Assembly (NCBI GenBank): GCA_947489445.1
Contig: CANLDN010000002.1
Coordinates: 193,501-257,500, forward strand
Direction: 5' to 3'
DNA: 64,000 nt
From: an uncultured Paracoccaceae bacterium
GTDB lineage: Bacteria; Pseudomonadota; Alphaproteobacteria; Rhodobacterales; Rhodobacteraceae
Part shown: piece after piece, positions 9,325-18,499 of the stretch
Position numbering within the stretch: the first letter of the stretch is position 1
Layout of the letters: each line of letters opens with the position of its first letter
Made by a program: the position numbers and the translations under genes
The notes under the pieces: generated by a model
Seen by the model: the letters and a program-made list of their open reading frames with translations, nothing else
Databases searched by the model: none
Told to the model about the DNA's origin: nothing

Positions 9325-10148
9325 GCCAAAACGGCGCGGCGGGTCAGCTCATCAACCTCGGGACGTTTGCCGAACCAACGCTCAAACCCGGGAACGCCTT
9401 GGTGTAGCAACATGCCCAACCCATCAACCGTGACGCATCCCGCAGCTGCGGCGGATTTGAGGAAGTCGGTTTGAAGAGGGTTATAGACAATATCTGTTAC
9501 GACAGCGTCCGGCTGCAAATCGTCCAAGGGCACCTTGAATTCCTGCGCGCCCTTCATTCCGAGCGAGGTTGTATTGATGACGGTGGTGGCATCTGTCAAC
9601 ATTTTGCCAGCTTGAACCCAATCAACCACACGAATGCGGGCACCGAAATCTGATTTCAATGCCTCCGACTTGGGGCGGGTGCGGTTTGACAGGATGATTT
9701 CAGGAACACCGGCATCGGCCAACGCGACGATGATCGCGCGTGCCGCGCCACCTGCCCCAAAGATTGCTGCCGGGCCAGCCTTTGGATCCCAGGCTGGCGC
9801 ACCTTGGCGTAGGTTCGCCATAAATCCGTATCCATCTGTATTATCGGCGAAAATTCGGCCATCATCCTTAAAAATCAGAGTATTTGCCGCACCGATCAGC
9901 GTGGCGCGATCTGTAATCTGATCTGCAAACTGCATCACACTTACCTTGTGCGGCAATGTGACGTTCGCACCGATGAACCCGCGCTTGGGCAGATCGCGTA
10001 ATGTCTTTTCCAAGTCATCTTCAGTCACTTGGATTGCAGAATACTCTCCTTGCAACCCATACCGCTGGAGCCAGTGGCCGTGAAGTTTGGGCGACAAGGA
10101 ATGACTGATCGGATTTCCGATAACGGCAGCACGCGGAATCTGGGTCAT
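9321..10148 (-). CDS. aroE: Shikimate dehydrogenase
   Basis: AroE, 275 residues, reduces 3-dehydroshikimate to shikimate with NADPH in aromatic amino-acid synthesis. The substrate site is seen in NPISHSLSPKLHG and in GANVTLPHK with the catalytic Lys; DNTDGYGF carries the partner Asp. The nucleotide-binding loop is FGAGGAARAI. The C-terminal GLGMLLHQGVPGFERWFG is the usual closing segment. The start overlaps the maf stop by four bases and the end overlaps coaE, consistent with one operon read away from the putative origin. Confidence 0.95.
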   Translation of the reverse strand: MTQIPRAAVIGNPISHSLSPKLHGHWLQRYGLQGEYSAIQVTEDDLEKTLRDLPKRGFIGANVTLPHKVSVMQFADQITDRATLIGAANTLIFKDDGRIFADNTDGYGFMANLRQGAPAWDPKAGPAAIFGAGGAARAIIVALADAGVPEIILSNRTRPKSEALKSDFGARIRVVDWVQAGKMLTDATTVINTTSLGMKGAQEFKVPLDDLQPDAVVTDIVYNPLQTDFLKSAAAAGCVTVDGLGMLLHQGVPGFERWFGKRPEVDELTRRAVLA

Positions 10149-10744
10149 GTGGGCAGTGTTCCGCGAAGGGTCAGGTAAGACAAGAGTTCAAGCAGTGGCA
10201 GACCCAGAACATTGAAATAATCTCCTTCAATGCGTGTAAAAAGTCGCACTCCTTCCTCTTCCAGCTTGTAGGATCCCACGGCGTGCTGGATGCTATCCCA
10301 GTTTCGCAGCACATACTCGGTCAGATATTGGTCTGATGCATCCCGCATGGTCAGCCTAACAGTACCGACATGACGCCATAGCGGCTTGCCATCAGAATAG
10401 ATGACAACAGCAGAAAGAAGCTGGTGTTTTTGCCCGCGCAACGATTTCAGCTGCGCGATCGCGTCATCTGCTGTCTTTGGTTTGACCAAAATTGTCCGCC
10501 CGTGCGCTAGAATCTGATCGCACCCTATGACCAATGTATCTGGGTTCTTAGCTGCGACCCGTTGGGCCTTTACTTCGGCAAGCATGTCGGCGATGTCATG
10601 GGGTGATGCATTCTCGGCCTCCAGTGATTGACGGATTGCCTCTTCGTCAATGCGGGCGACTTGCACCTCGAAGTCGACACCTGCATTGCGCAGCAATGTT
10701 GCCCTAATTTCAGAGCCAGAGGCGAGAATGAGAGGGTCAGTCAT
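10145..10744 (-). CDS. maf: Maf-like nucleotide pyrophosphatase
   Basis: A 199-residue Maf/Ham1-fold protein. Maf proteins hydrolyse non-canonical or modified nucleoside triphosphates such as dTTP, UTP or m7GTP. Family signatures are LILASGSEIRATLLRNAGVD at the start, TLVIGCDQIL with the catalytic Asp, a QLKSLRGQKHQLLSAVVIY block and AVGSYKLEEEGVRLF. The exact substrate subclass was not resolved. It is the first gene of the leftward operon; a perfect DnaA-box sequence (10744-10752) begins at the base of its start codon. Confidence 0.9.
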   Translation of the reverse strand: MTDPLILASGSEIRATLLRNAGVDFEVQVARIDEEAIRQSLEAENASPHDIADMLAEVKAQRVAAKNPDTLVIGCDQILAHGRTILVKPKTADDAIAQLKSLRGQKHQLLSAVVIYSDGKPLWRHVGTVRLTMRDASDQYLTEYVLRNWDSIQHAVGSYKLEEEGVRLFTRIEGDYFNVLGLPLLELLSYLTLRGTLPT

Positions 10745-11149
10745 GTGGATAACCTTTGGGAAAAACCTTGTGTCAGGCTGCTGAGTTCTTTTGGGTATCT
10801 GCCGCCTTGTTCAGGACCGTGAAGAACCATCAAGTTATCCGAACACCCATGGCGGTTTGTCCACCGTGGGAAAGGATAAGTCCAGCCTGTGGAAGAATCA
10901 CAGTGTACAGCAGAGTCAAGGGAGGCCGATAGAGAATATCCATACTCTTTGGACCAGCTAAGTTTTTGAAAAACAGGTATATAATTCAAGTTTTTTGATT
11001 GCGATCTTCATATTTTCTTATCTTCCTGTCATGGGATAACTCTGCGGATGAAATAAGGAGCCACAGAAAATGGTCAGACTAAGAACAACAACATCTTTTC
11101 TTTCTTCTTATATTTATTATGGAAGTAAGAACCAAAGAAAGCATAGAAC
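10741..11149. other. oriC: Candidate chromosomal replication origin (oriC) between maf and hemJ
   Basis: This roughly 400 bp gene-free gap separates leftward maf from rightward hemJ, so transcription leaves it on both sides. It holds a perfect DnaA box on the complement (TGTGGATAA, 10744-10752) and several two-mismatch boxes: TTATCCGAA 10835-10843, TTGTCCACC 10857-10865, TGTGGAAGA 10889-10897 and TGCGGATGA 11043-11051. Two GANTC (CcrM-type) sites are at 10895 and 10913. The right half (about 10960-11145) is strongly AT-rich with long T/C runs, suitable as an unwinding element. Known alphaproteobacterial origins lie beside hem genes upstream of rho, mnmE, mnmG and parAB, as here. Function is inferred, not shown. 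Confidence 0.6.
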
Positions 11150-11599
11150 ATGTCCGATCTTTTGCTGAGCATCTATCCTTGGATCAAAGCGGTTCATATC
11201 ATGGCGGTCATCGCCTGGATGGCAGGCTTGTTCTACTTGCCTAGACTGTTTGTCTATCATGTAGAACGGGCGGCGGTTGGATCAGAGTTAGACCAAACAT
11301 TTCAGATTATGGAAGAGAAACTGCTGCGGGTGATTATGAACCCGTCTATGATTGTTGCTTGGATTGCCGGTTTGATCATGATCGGACTTGGCGCATTTGA
11401 CTGGGGGTCTGTCTGGGCATGGATCAAGATCGTTTCTGTGATTGCTATGACCTGGGCACATATGTGGATGTCGAAACGACGCAAGGAATTTGTGTCCGGG
11501 AAAAATACGCGGTCCGGTCGTTCATATCGGTTGTTCAACGAGGTTCCGACGGTTTTGATGATCTTTATCGTTGTTGCGGTGGTTGTGCGTCCTTTTTAG
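11150..11599 (+). CDS. hemJ: Protoporphyrinogen oxidase HemJ
   Basis: HemJ (UPF0093 family), 149 residues, is a four-helix membrane protein that oxidises protoporphyrinogen IX to protoporphyrin IX, the penultimate step of haem synthesis. The signature YPWIKAVHIMAVIAWMAGLF with its conserved His is at the N-terminus, followed by LPRLFVYH, and EEKLLRVIMNP. The C-terminus is FNEVPTVLMIFIVVAVVV. The Shine-Dalgarno is weak (AAAGAAAG). It is the first rightward gene after the putative origin; hemH lies 11 kb further on. Confidence 0.93.
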   Translation: MSDLLLSIYPWIKAVHIMAVIAWMAGLFYLPRLFVYHVERAAVGSELDQTFQIMEEKLLRVIMNPSMIVAWIAGLIMIGLGAFDWGSVWAWIKIVSVIAMTWAHMWMSKRRKEFVSGKNTRSGRSYRLFNEVPTVLMIFIVVAVVVRPF

Positions 11600-11719
11600 A
11601 CCAGCGTTGACTCAGCCGAATTGCTTGCCTATGTGTTCATCCGCTACCCGTCCGGGATAGCGATTTCCGTTCCTGACCTAAAGAAATGCCTGCCTTACAG
11701 GTTGGCGCTGGATGTTATC

Positions 11720-12991
11720 ATGCCCCTAGACCGTTTGAATCTTGCTGATCTAAAGGCACAAAGCCCAAAAGATCTATTGTCACTGGCTGAAGAGCTGGAG
11801 ATTGAAAACGCATCGACGATGCGGAAGGGCGATATGATGTTCGCCATTCTCAAAGAGCGTGCTGATGAAGAGTGGGTCATCGGAGGGGATGGCGTTCTGG
11901 AAGTTCTGCAGGACGGGTTTGGGTTTCTCAGATCGCCAGAAGCAAACTATTTGCCTGGACCAGATGATATCTATGTTTCGCCCGAGATGATCCGGCTGCA
12001 TTCGTTACGGACAGGAGATACGGTTGAAGGTGTCATGAAAGAGCCGAACGACACGGAACGTTATTTTGCGTTGAAATCGGTCGAACGGATCAATTTTGAA
12101 GAACCAGAAAAGGCGAAGCACAAGGTTGCTTTTGATAACCTGACGCCGCTTTATCCCGATGAGCGTTTGAATATGGAAGTCGAAGATCCGACGATCAAAG
12201 ATCGGTCAGCGCGCATTATTGACCTTGTGGCCCCCATTGGGAAGGGTCAGAGATCGTTGATCGTTGCGCCACCGCGTACCGGTAAGACGGTATTGCTGCA
12301 AAATATCGCGAATTCGATCGAGAAAAACCATCCCGAATGTTACCTGATCGTATTGCTCATTGATGAGCGGCCGGAAGAAGTGACTGACATGCAGCGGTCT
12401 GTGAAGGGTGAAGTGGTATCGTCAACTTTTGATGAGCCAGCCACACGGCACGTTGCGGTGTCCGAGATGGTGATCGAGAAGGCGAAACGTCTGGTGGAAC
12501 ACAAGCGGGATGTTGTTATCCTTCTCGACTCGATCACCCGATTGGGCCGGGCGTTTAACACCACGGTTCCGTCTTCCGGTAAAGTTCTGACTGGTGGTGT
12601 GGATGCGAATGCTTTGCAACGCCCGAAAAGATTCTTTGGTGCTGCGCGAAACATTGAAGAAGGCGGATCGTTGACGATTATTGCCACAGCCCTGATTGAT
12701 ACAGGGTCGCGGATGGATGAGGTGATCTTTGAAGAATTCAAAGGCACCGGCAACAGTGAGATTGTTCTGGACAGGAAGGTCGCTGATAAGCGCGTGTTCC
12801 CAGCGATGGATATTCTCAAATCCGGGACGCGGAAGGAAGAGCTGTTGGTGGATAAGGGGGATCTGGCCAAGACTTATGTCTTGCGGCGTATTCTGAACCC
12901 GATGGGCACGACTGACGCAATCGAATTCCTGATAGGGAAGTTGAAGCAGACAAAGACGAATTCTGATTTCTTCGACTCAATGAACACGTAA
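11720..12991 (+). CDS. rho: Transcription termination factor Rho
   Basis: Rho, 423 residues, is the hexameric RNA helicase that ends transcription. The N-terminal helical cap [20 protein letters not shown] and the RNA-binding fold ([20 protein letters not shown]) precede the ATPase, with Walker [15 protein letters not shown], Walker [16 protein letters not shown], the Q-loop in [13 protein letters not shown] and the R-loop region. ATG 11720 is chosen because family members start here; the in-frame codons back to 11621 are poorly conserved in character. The 120 bp after hemJ probably contain its promoter or leader, but none is clear. Confidence 0.97.
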   Translation: MPLDRLNLADLKAQSPKDLLSLAEELEIENASTMRKGDMMFAILKERADEEWVIGGDGVLEVLQDGFGFLRSPEANYLPGPDDIYVSPEMIRLHSLRTGDTVEGVMKEPNDTERYFALKSVERINFEEPEKAKHKVAFDNLTPLYPDERLNMEVEDPTIKDRSARIIDLVAPIGKGQRSLIVAPPRTGKTVLLQNIANSIEKNHPECYLIVLLIDERPEEVTDMQRSVKGEVVSSTFDEPATRHVAVSEMVIEKAKRLVEHKRDVVILLDSITRLGRAFNTTVPSSGKVLTGGVDANALQRPKRFFGAARNIEEGGSLTIIATALIDTGSRMDEVIFEEFKGTGNSEIVLDRKVADKRVFPAMDILKSGTRKEELLVDKGDLAKTYVLRRILNPMGTTDAIEFLIGKLKQTKTNSDFFDSMNT

Positions 12992-13021
12992 CTTATTGTT
13001 TTTTTACAATGGGTTAGACAT

Positions 13022-14302
13022 ATGGATACGATTTTTGCCTTAGCTACGGCACATGGGCGGGCTGGTATTGCCGTTGTGCGTATATCGGGCGACGCCACGG
13101 TAGATGCGGTTCGCTCTTTGATGGATGAGGTCCCTAAAAACCGTGGTTTGCGTAAGCTGCGCGACTCAGATGGCCAGCTCCTTGATGAAGCGCTTGTTTT
13201 ACATTTTCCCAAGGGCCGGAGCTTTACCGGTGAGCCGGTCGTTGAACTGCATTTGCATGGCAGCCCAGCTGTTGTTGCGGCTGTATTAAAGTGGCTTGGT
13301 GACAATCCGTTGCTTCGGCCAGCTGCGGCTGGAGAGTTTACGCGTCGTGCCCTGGAAAATGGCCGATTGGATTTGGCCCAAGTAGAAGGTCTGGCTGACC
13401 TGATCGATGCCGAAACAGAGGCACAGCGTAAGCAGGCCGTGCGTGTCTTTTCTGGGGCCTTGGGCGAGGTTGTGGAGCGATGGCGGTCTGCATTGATTAG
13501 AGCGGCTGCATTGCTTGAGGCGACCATAGATTTTGCCGATGAAGATGTACCTGTTGATGTGACGCCGGAGGTGCGCGAGCTGATGCGTATGGTGCGCGAC
13601 GAAATGATTAAGGAATCAGATGGGGTACGCGTGGCTGAGCGGTTGCGCGATGGTTTTGAGGTTGCGATCATTGGGGCGCCAAATGTCGGCAAATCAACGT
13701 TATTGAATAGGTTGGCGGGACGTGATGTTGCGATAACCTCTGAAGTGGCGGGTACGACCCGGGATGTGATCGAGGTAAGACTTGATTTGGACGGCTTGCC
13801 CGTAACGCTGCTGGATACTGCTGGTTTGCGCGACACGGATGATATCGTGGAGGGGATCGGTGTTCAGCGGGCGAAAGACCGGGCACATGATGCCGATATC
13901 CGTGTCCATATGATGTCTGATGAATTCTTTGAACCACATGATGTGGGTTCGTCGGATATCTTCGTTCGTGCCAAGGCAGACCTTTTGGATGACGAAACCG
14001 GTGCAGTGTCTGGAAAGACAGGTGCTGGTGTGGATCAGCTAGTCGACAATATCGCTTCAATCCTGAAGAACAGAGCGAGCTCTGTTGGTATAGCTATGAG
14101 GGAGCGCCACCGTTTGGCCATGACGCGTGCAATTGCCTATCTGGATGCTGCGGAGCATGGGTTAGATGAAGGTCATGGCATGACAGATATTGTTGCGGAA
14201 GAATTGCGGTCAGCAATTCGTGCAGTGGATAGCCTTGTGGGGCGCGTTGATGTAGAACAAATCCTTGATGAGATTTTTTCCAGCTTTTGCATCGGCAAAT
14301 AG
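13022..14302 (+). CDS. mnmE: tRNA-modification GTPase MnmE
   Basis: MnmE (TrmE), 426 residues, works with MnmG to install the cmnm5 or nm5 group at U34 of tRNA anticodons. The tetrahydrofolate-binding N-domain starts [20 protein letters not shown]. The G domain has G1 [14 protein letters not shown], the K-loop region GTTRDVIE and G3 [10 protein letters not shown]; the helical domain ends with the catalytic motif FCIGK. At 426 residues it is slightly shorter than E. coli MnmE (454). It is followed after three bases by a parS site at the mnmG start. Confidence 0.97.
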   Translation: MDTIFALATAHGRAGIAVVRISGDATVDAVRSLMDEVPKNRGLRKLRDSDGQLLDEALVLHFPKGRSFTGEPVVELHLHGSPAVVAAVLKWLGDNPLLRPAAAGEFTRRALENGRLDLAQVEGLADLIDAETEAQRKQAVRVFSGALGEVVERWRSALIRAAALLEATIDFADEDVPVDVTPEVRELMRMVRDEMIKESDGVRVAERLRDGFEVAIIGAPNVGKSTLLNRLAGRDVAITSEVAGTTRDVIEVRLDLDGLPVTLLDTAGLRDTDDIVEGIGVQRAKDRAHDADIRVHMMSDEFFEPHDVGSSDIFVRAKADLLDDETGAVSGKTGAGVDQLVDNIASILKNRASSVGIAMRERHRLAMTRAIAYLDAAEHGLDEGHGMTDIVAEELRSAIRAVDSLVGRVDVEQILDEIFSSFCIGK

Positions 14303-14306
14303 GGAG

Positions 14307-14322
14307 TGTTTCACGTGAAACA
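14307..14322. promoter_or_regulatory. parS: parS centromere site 1
   Basis: A perfect 16-bp palindrome, TGTTTCACGTGAAACA, matching the conserved bacterial parS consensus bound by ParB. It lies between the mnmE stop and the body of mnmG, overlapping the mnmG initiation region, about 3.2 kb from the candidate origin and 3.3 kb upstream of parB. Confidence 0.95.
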
Positions 14323-16186
14323 TCAGGACTTTGATGTGATCGTTATTGGTGGCGGTCATGCGGGTGCCGAGGCCGCGCATGCGGCCGCGCGGATGTCTGT
14401 GCGGGTCGCGCTGATTACGCTAACGCAGTCATCAATTGGTGTGATGTCCTGCAATCCGGCCATTGGGGGTTTGGGTAAGGGACACCTCGTGCGCGAGATC
14501 GATGCCTTGGACGGTGTGATGGGGCGCGTCGCTGACCGCGCTGGTATTCAGTTTCGCCTTCTCAACCGGAAAAAAGGGCCGGCTGTTCAGGGTCCGCGGG
14601 CGCAGGCTGATCGTGAGATCTACCGGACAGCCATGCAATATGAGCTGTCTCAACAGAAAAACCTTCAAATCATCGAGGGCGAGGCGACTGATTTTGTCAT
14701 GCAGGGTGACCAGGTGGTTGGTGTGGCGTTAGACGACGGATCACAGATCATGGCGTCTGGTGTCATTCTGACAACGGGCACTTTCTTGCGTGGGCTTATC
14801 CATATTGGCGATGTTAGCCGGCCAGGTGGCCGTATCGGTGATAAGCCATCGGTCAGAATGGCAGAGCGTTTGGATAGCTTCGCACTGCCGCTTGGGCGTT
14901 TGAAAACCGGTACACCGCCGCGTTTGGACGGACGCACAATCGCATGGGATTCGTTGGAAGCGCAGCCAAGCGATGCTGATCCAGTAATGTTTTCTTTCCT
15001 CTCAAAGGGTCCGTTTGTGCCGCAAATTGATTGCGGGATCACGCACACGAATGAAAAAACACATGACATCATCCGGGCCAATCTTGGCCGCTCCGCCATG
15101 TATGGCGGCAGTATTGATGGTGTTGGTCCTCGATATTGCCCGTCGATAGAAGACAAAGTAGTGCGTTTTGCAGAGAAAACGTCGCATCAGATATTTCTAG
15201 AGCCGGAGGGTCTGAATGATCATACCGTTTATCCCAATGGTATATCCACATCGTTACCGGAAGATGTGCAGCATGACTATGTACATTCTATCTATGGACT
15301 TGAAAACGCAGAGATTTTGCAACCTGGCTATGCGATAGAATATGACTATGTCGATCCTCGTGCCCTGCAGCCAACGCTGGAGCTAAAGTCTGTCCCAGGT
15401 CTATATCTTGCCGGACAAATTAACGGAACAACCGGTTATGAAGAAGCTGCTGCACAAGGATTGGTCGCTGGATTGAACGCGGCTGCCCGAAGCCTATCAC
15501 AGGAACCGGTCTTATTTAGCCGCCGAGATTCATATATCGGGGTGATGATCGATGATCTAATCACTCGGGGAGTTTCAGAGCCATATCGGATGTTCACGTC
15601 GCGAGCGGAATTTAGACTGTCATTGCGTGCAGATAATGCCGACCAACGTTTGACGGAACGTGGCCATAGCATTGGTTGCGTTGGTGATCAAAGATGGGGC
15701 GCGTTTTATGAGAAGATGGAACAAATTCACCAAACCAAGGCAATGCTAGCCAACGTCAACCTGTCGTCGCGTGATATAGCCGGTCAGGGTGTCAAGCTGA
15801 GCGTTGATGGTCCAAAGCGAACGGCGCTTGATGCTCTATCTCTCGCTGATTTTGAGTTTTCTCACTTGAAGCAGCTGACGACAGAGGCTGATGATGTGGC
15901 TCAGGATGTTCAGGACCAAATCAAGCGGGACGCCCTTTATGCACATTACATAGCACGACAAGAACGCGATGTGGCCGCGATGGAACGCGACGAAAAGCAG
16001 GTTATTCCGGCAGGTCTTGATTACTCCCAGGTTCGCGGTCTCTCGAATGAGCTCGTATCGAAGCTTCAACATGTTCGGCCCACAACCGTCGCACATGCCA
16101 GCCGTATGGAAGGGATGACGCCCGCTGCGCTTATGCTTGTCATTTCTGCGATTAAGCGTAACCAACATACGGCGACTGGAACCTGA
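14315..16186 (+). CDS. mnmG: tRNA uridine-5-carboxymethylaminomethyl modification enzyme MnmG
   Basis: MnmG (GidA), 623 residues, is the FAD enzyme partnering MnmE in wobble-uridine modification. The dinucleotide fold is [17 protein letters not shown] at the N-terminus, followed by [19 protein letters not shown] and [14 protein letters not shown]; the C-terminal helical domain binds MnmE and tRNA. GTG 14315 is preferred: AGGGAG (14301-14306) sits eight bases before it, whereas GTG 14306 would touch that sequence. Starting at 14306 would add the residues FHV encoded by parS. A parS site overlaps the start. Confidence 0.95.
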   Translation: MKHQDFDVIVIGGGHAGAEAAHAAARMSVRVALITLTQSSIGVMSCNPAIGGLGKGHLVREIDALDGVMGRVADRAGIQFRLLNRKKGPAVQGPRAQADREIYRTAMQYELSQQKNLQIIEGEATDFVMQGDQVVGVALDDGSQIMASGVILTTGTFLRGLIHIGDVSRPGGRIGDKPSVRMAERLDSFALPLGRLKTGTPPRLDGRTIAWDSLEAQPSDADPVMFSFLSKGPFVPQIDCGITHTNEKTHDIIRANLGRSAMYGGSIDGVGPRYCPSIEDKVVRFAEKTSHQIFLEPEGLNDHTVYPNGISTSLPEDVQHDYVHSIYGLENAEILQPGYAIEYDYVDPRALQPTLELKSVPGLYLAGQINGTTGYEEAAAQGLVAGLNAAARSLSQEPVLFSRRDSYIGVMIDDLITRGVSEPYRMFTSRAEFRLSLRADNADQRLTERGHSIGCVGDQRWGAFYEKMEQIHQTKAMLANVNLSSRDIAGQGVKLSVDGPKRTALDALSLADFEFSHLKQLTTEADDVAQDVQDQIKRDALYAHYIARQERDVAAMERDEKQVIPAGLDYSQVRGLSNELVSKLQHVRPTTVAHASRMEGMTPAALMLVISAIKRNQHTATGT

Positions 16187-16190
16187 GCGA

Positions 16191-16808
16191 ATGGTATACA
16201 GTGTTGGCGGTCTGGATGTTTCACGTGAAACATATGACGACTTGCGATATTTTGCGGAACTGGTCAGCAAGTGGACACCGAAGATCAATCTGATCTCTCC
16301 ACGAACGGTTGGGACGATTTGGGATAGGCACATCGTCGATTCTGTCCAAATCTATCCTTTTGCGCCTTCCGCCTATAAAAGCTGGGTTGATATAGGCAGC
16401 GGCGGCGGGTTTCCAGGCGTGGTGATGGCCATTCTTGGTCGTAGCTTTGCGCCAGACGCGAAGTTCACCCTTATCGAGAGCGACCAACGGAAGGCGACGT
16501 TTCTAAGAACAGCCGCTCGGGAGCTCAACCTTTCCGTGGATGTCATTGCTGACCGGATTGAGAAGGCTGTCCCGCAAAGCGCAGATGTTGTGTCTGCCCG
16601 TGCGCTTAGCGCACTATCTACCCTTATTCCAGCTATCCAACGTCATATGCGTCCAAACGGGACAGCCATATTGCATAAGGGGAAACGCAGTATGCAAGAA
16701 GTCGCGGAAGCCAGGACATCATGGTCCTTTGCGCTTGAAGAACACGCCAGTTTGACTGATCCTGACGGTCGAATCCTCGTTGTGCAAAGGATATCCCGTG
16801 CCGGGTAA
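16191..16808 (+). CDS. rsmG: 16S rRNA (guanine-N7) methyltransferase RsmG
   Basis: RsmG (GidB), 205 residues, methylates G527 of 16S rRNA. The SAM site is WVDIGSGGGFPGVVMAIL, preceded by WTPKINLISPRTVGTIWDRH, which is the family's N-terminal signature. ATG 16191, four bases after the mnmG stop, is chosen; codons further upstream overlap mnmG. The residues DVSRET are encoded by the second parS site, a feature shared by many relatives. The 3' end overlaps parA by 11 bp. Confidence 0.95.
   Translation: MVYSVGGLDVSRETYDDLRYFAELVSKWTPKINLISPRTVGTIWDRHIVDSVQIYPFAPSAYKSWVDIGSGGGFPGVVMAILGRSFAPDAKFTLIESDQRKATFLRTAARELNLSVDVIADRIEKAVPQSADVVSARALSALSTLIPAIQRHMRPNGTAILHKGKRSMQEVAEARTSWSFALEEHASLTDPDGRILVVQRISRAG
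16217..16232. promoter_or_regulatory. parS: parS centromere site 2
   Basis: A second perfect TGTTTCACGTGAAACA palindrome, located inside the rsmG coding region, where it specifies part of DVSRET. It is 1.9 kb from the first site and about 1.4 kb upstream of parB. Confidence 0.95.
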
Positions 16809-17622
16809 GAACGTATCAAAAGATCCAAAAATCATAGCGATAGCCAACCAAAAGGGTGGCGTTGGCAAAACTACGACGACAATAAATCTGGGCGCAGCGC
16901 TGGCTGAGCATAAAAAAAACGTGTTGCTGATTGATTTGGACCCACAGGGGAATGCGTCGACGGGGCTAGGTATTGGTCAGGACCAGCGCGACATAACAAC
17001 ATATGACCTTCTCGTAGGTGAAGCGGATCTGTGTGATGCGATTATCAAGACTTCGGTAGACTATCTTTCGATTGTTCCCGCGACAACCGACCTCAGCTCA
17101 GCTGATATTGAGCTGATCGATAACCAAAAACGTAGTTTTCTACTGCGTGATGTCCTTCTCGACTCCGCGGTAGCGGATCTGGGATTTGACTACATATTGA
17201 TCGACTGCCCACCATCCCTCAATATATTGACAGTAAACGCTATGGTCGCCGCACATTCCATTATTGTGCCGCTCCAAAGTGAATTCTTTGCATTGGAAGG
17301 GCTATCGCAGCTTATCCTGACCGTTCGGGATGTTCGACAATCGGCCAATCCAGGTTTGCGCATCGAAGGTATCGCGCTGACTATGTATGATGCGCGCAAT
17401 AATCTTTCTCTCCAAGTTGAGGACGACGCGCGCGAAAATATGGGGGATATGGTGTTCAAAACAGTGATTCCCCGCAATGTCCGATTGAGCGAGGCACCTT
17501 CGTTCGCCATCCCCGTTTTGTCTTATGACAGCGCTTCGAAAGGCAGTATTGCATACCGTGCGTTGGCCAATGAAGTTATTAAAAAGTCAAAGAATAAAGG
17601 AATGACGCGACATGGCACGTAG
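16798..17622 (+). CDS. parA: Chromosome partitioning ATPase ParA
   Basis: ParA (Soj type), 274 residues, is the ATPase that moves ParB-parS complexes. It has the deviant Walker A IANQKGGVGKTTTTINLG, LLIDLDPQGNASTGLG and Walker B YILIDCPPSLNILTVNA. There is no N-terminal DNA-binding domain, as expected of chromosomal ParA. GTG 16798 is chosen because AAAGGA lies six bases upstream; the frame is also open from 16780. The gene starts inside rsmG and ends 11 bp inside parB. Confidence 0.96.
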   Translation: MPGKNVSKDPKIIAIANQKGGVGKTTTTINLGAALAEHKKNVLLIDLDPQGNASTGLGIGQDQRDITTYDLLVGEADLCDAIIKTSVDYLSIVPATTDLSSADIELIDNQKRSFLLRDVLLDSAVADLGFDYILIDCPPSLNILTVNAMVAAHSIIVPLQSEFFALEGLSQLILTVRDVRQSANPGLRIEGIALTMYDARNNLSLQVEDDARENMGDMVFKTVIPRNVRLSEAPSFAIPVLSYDSASKGSIAYRALANEVIKKSKNKGMTRHGT

Positions 17623-18499
17623 TACAAAGAAATCTCGTGGCCTAGGTCGTGGTTTATCGGCCCTGATGGCCGATGTTGCGCAGGATGAGCAAGGTAGTGA
17701 TGCGCCACGCCGTCCTGATCTGATGGTCCCGGTGGAACAGGTGCAGCCCAACCCTGATCAGCCGCGCCGAACCTTTGACGATGCACCGTTGCAAGAACTG
17801 GCGAAATCCATCGCTGAAAAGGGGGTTATCCAACCTCTTATCGTGCGCGCCGCCCCCAATGATCCTGATCGTTACGAGATTGTAGCTGGTGAACGCCGCT
17901 GGCGCGCAGCGCAGATCGCGAAATTGCACGAAATACCCGTTTTGCTGCGTGACTATGACGATACAGAAGTGCTCGAAGTTGCGATCATTGAAAATATTCA
18001 GCGGGCGGAACTAAACGCGGTGGATGAAGCGGCCGGTTATCGGCAGCTCATGGACCGGTTTGGGCATACACAAGAACAGCTCGCCACCGCACTGGGCAAG
18101 AGCCGAAGTCACATTGCTAATCTAATGCGCCTTCTTTCGTTACCCGAGGAAGTACAAAACTATCTGATCACCGGTGCCATTTCAGTTGGCCATGCACGTG
18201 CTCTTATTGGCCACGAGCAGTCTGTCATTTTGGCTCGTGAGATCATCCAAAGAAAGCTATCGGTGCGCGAGACAGAACGGTTGGTCAAACAAGGCCCCGC
18301 TATCAAGAAACGGTCTGTGCCGGGTGCGCCAGTTCCAAAAGATGCCGATACAGTCCAGATCGAAAATGAACTCACCGCGACGCTTGGTATGAAGGTGACA
18401 ATTGACCACAAGGCTGGCGATGAGGGCGGCAAACTGATGATTGGCTACCGATCACTTGATCAACTTGATGATCTACTGCGTGCTTTGTCAGGCGGTTAG
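17612..18499 (+). CDS. parB: Chromosome partitioning protein ParB
   Basis: ParB, 295 residues, is the CTP-dependent clamp that loads at parS. The N-terminal GLGRGLSALMAD is the ParA-stimulating segment. The CTP-binding motifs are GERRWRAAQ and ENIQRAELNAVDEA. The helix-turn-helix lies around HTQEQLATALGKSRSHIANL, followed by SVGHARALIG. The C-terminal dimerisation domain ends LDQLDDLLRALSG. It overlaps parA by 11 bp and hemW convergently by four. Confidence 0.96.
   Translation: MARSTKKSRGLGRGLSALMADVAQDEQGSDAPRRPDLMVPVEQVQPNPDQPRRTFDDAPLQELAKSIAEKGVIQPLIVRAAPNDPDRYEIVAGERRWRAAQIAKLHEIPVLLRDYDDTEVLEVAIIENIQRAELNAVDEAAGYRQLMDRFGHTQEQLATALGKSRSHIANLMRLLSLPEEVQNYLITGAISVGHARALIGHEQSVILAREIIQRKLSVRETERLVKQGPAIKKRSVPGAPVPKDADTVQIENELTATLGMKVTIDHKAGDEGGKLMIGYRSLDQLDDLLRALSGG

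Noticed and set aside
10741..10989. Small minus-strand frame upstream of maf
   Set aside because: Composition is unlike neighbouring proteins, there is no Shine-Dalgarno, and it coincides with the DnaA-box-bearing gap.
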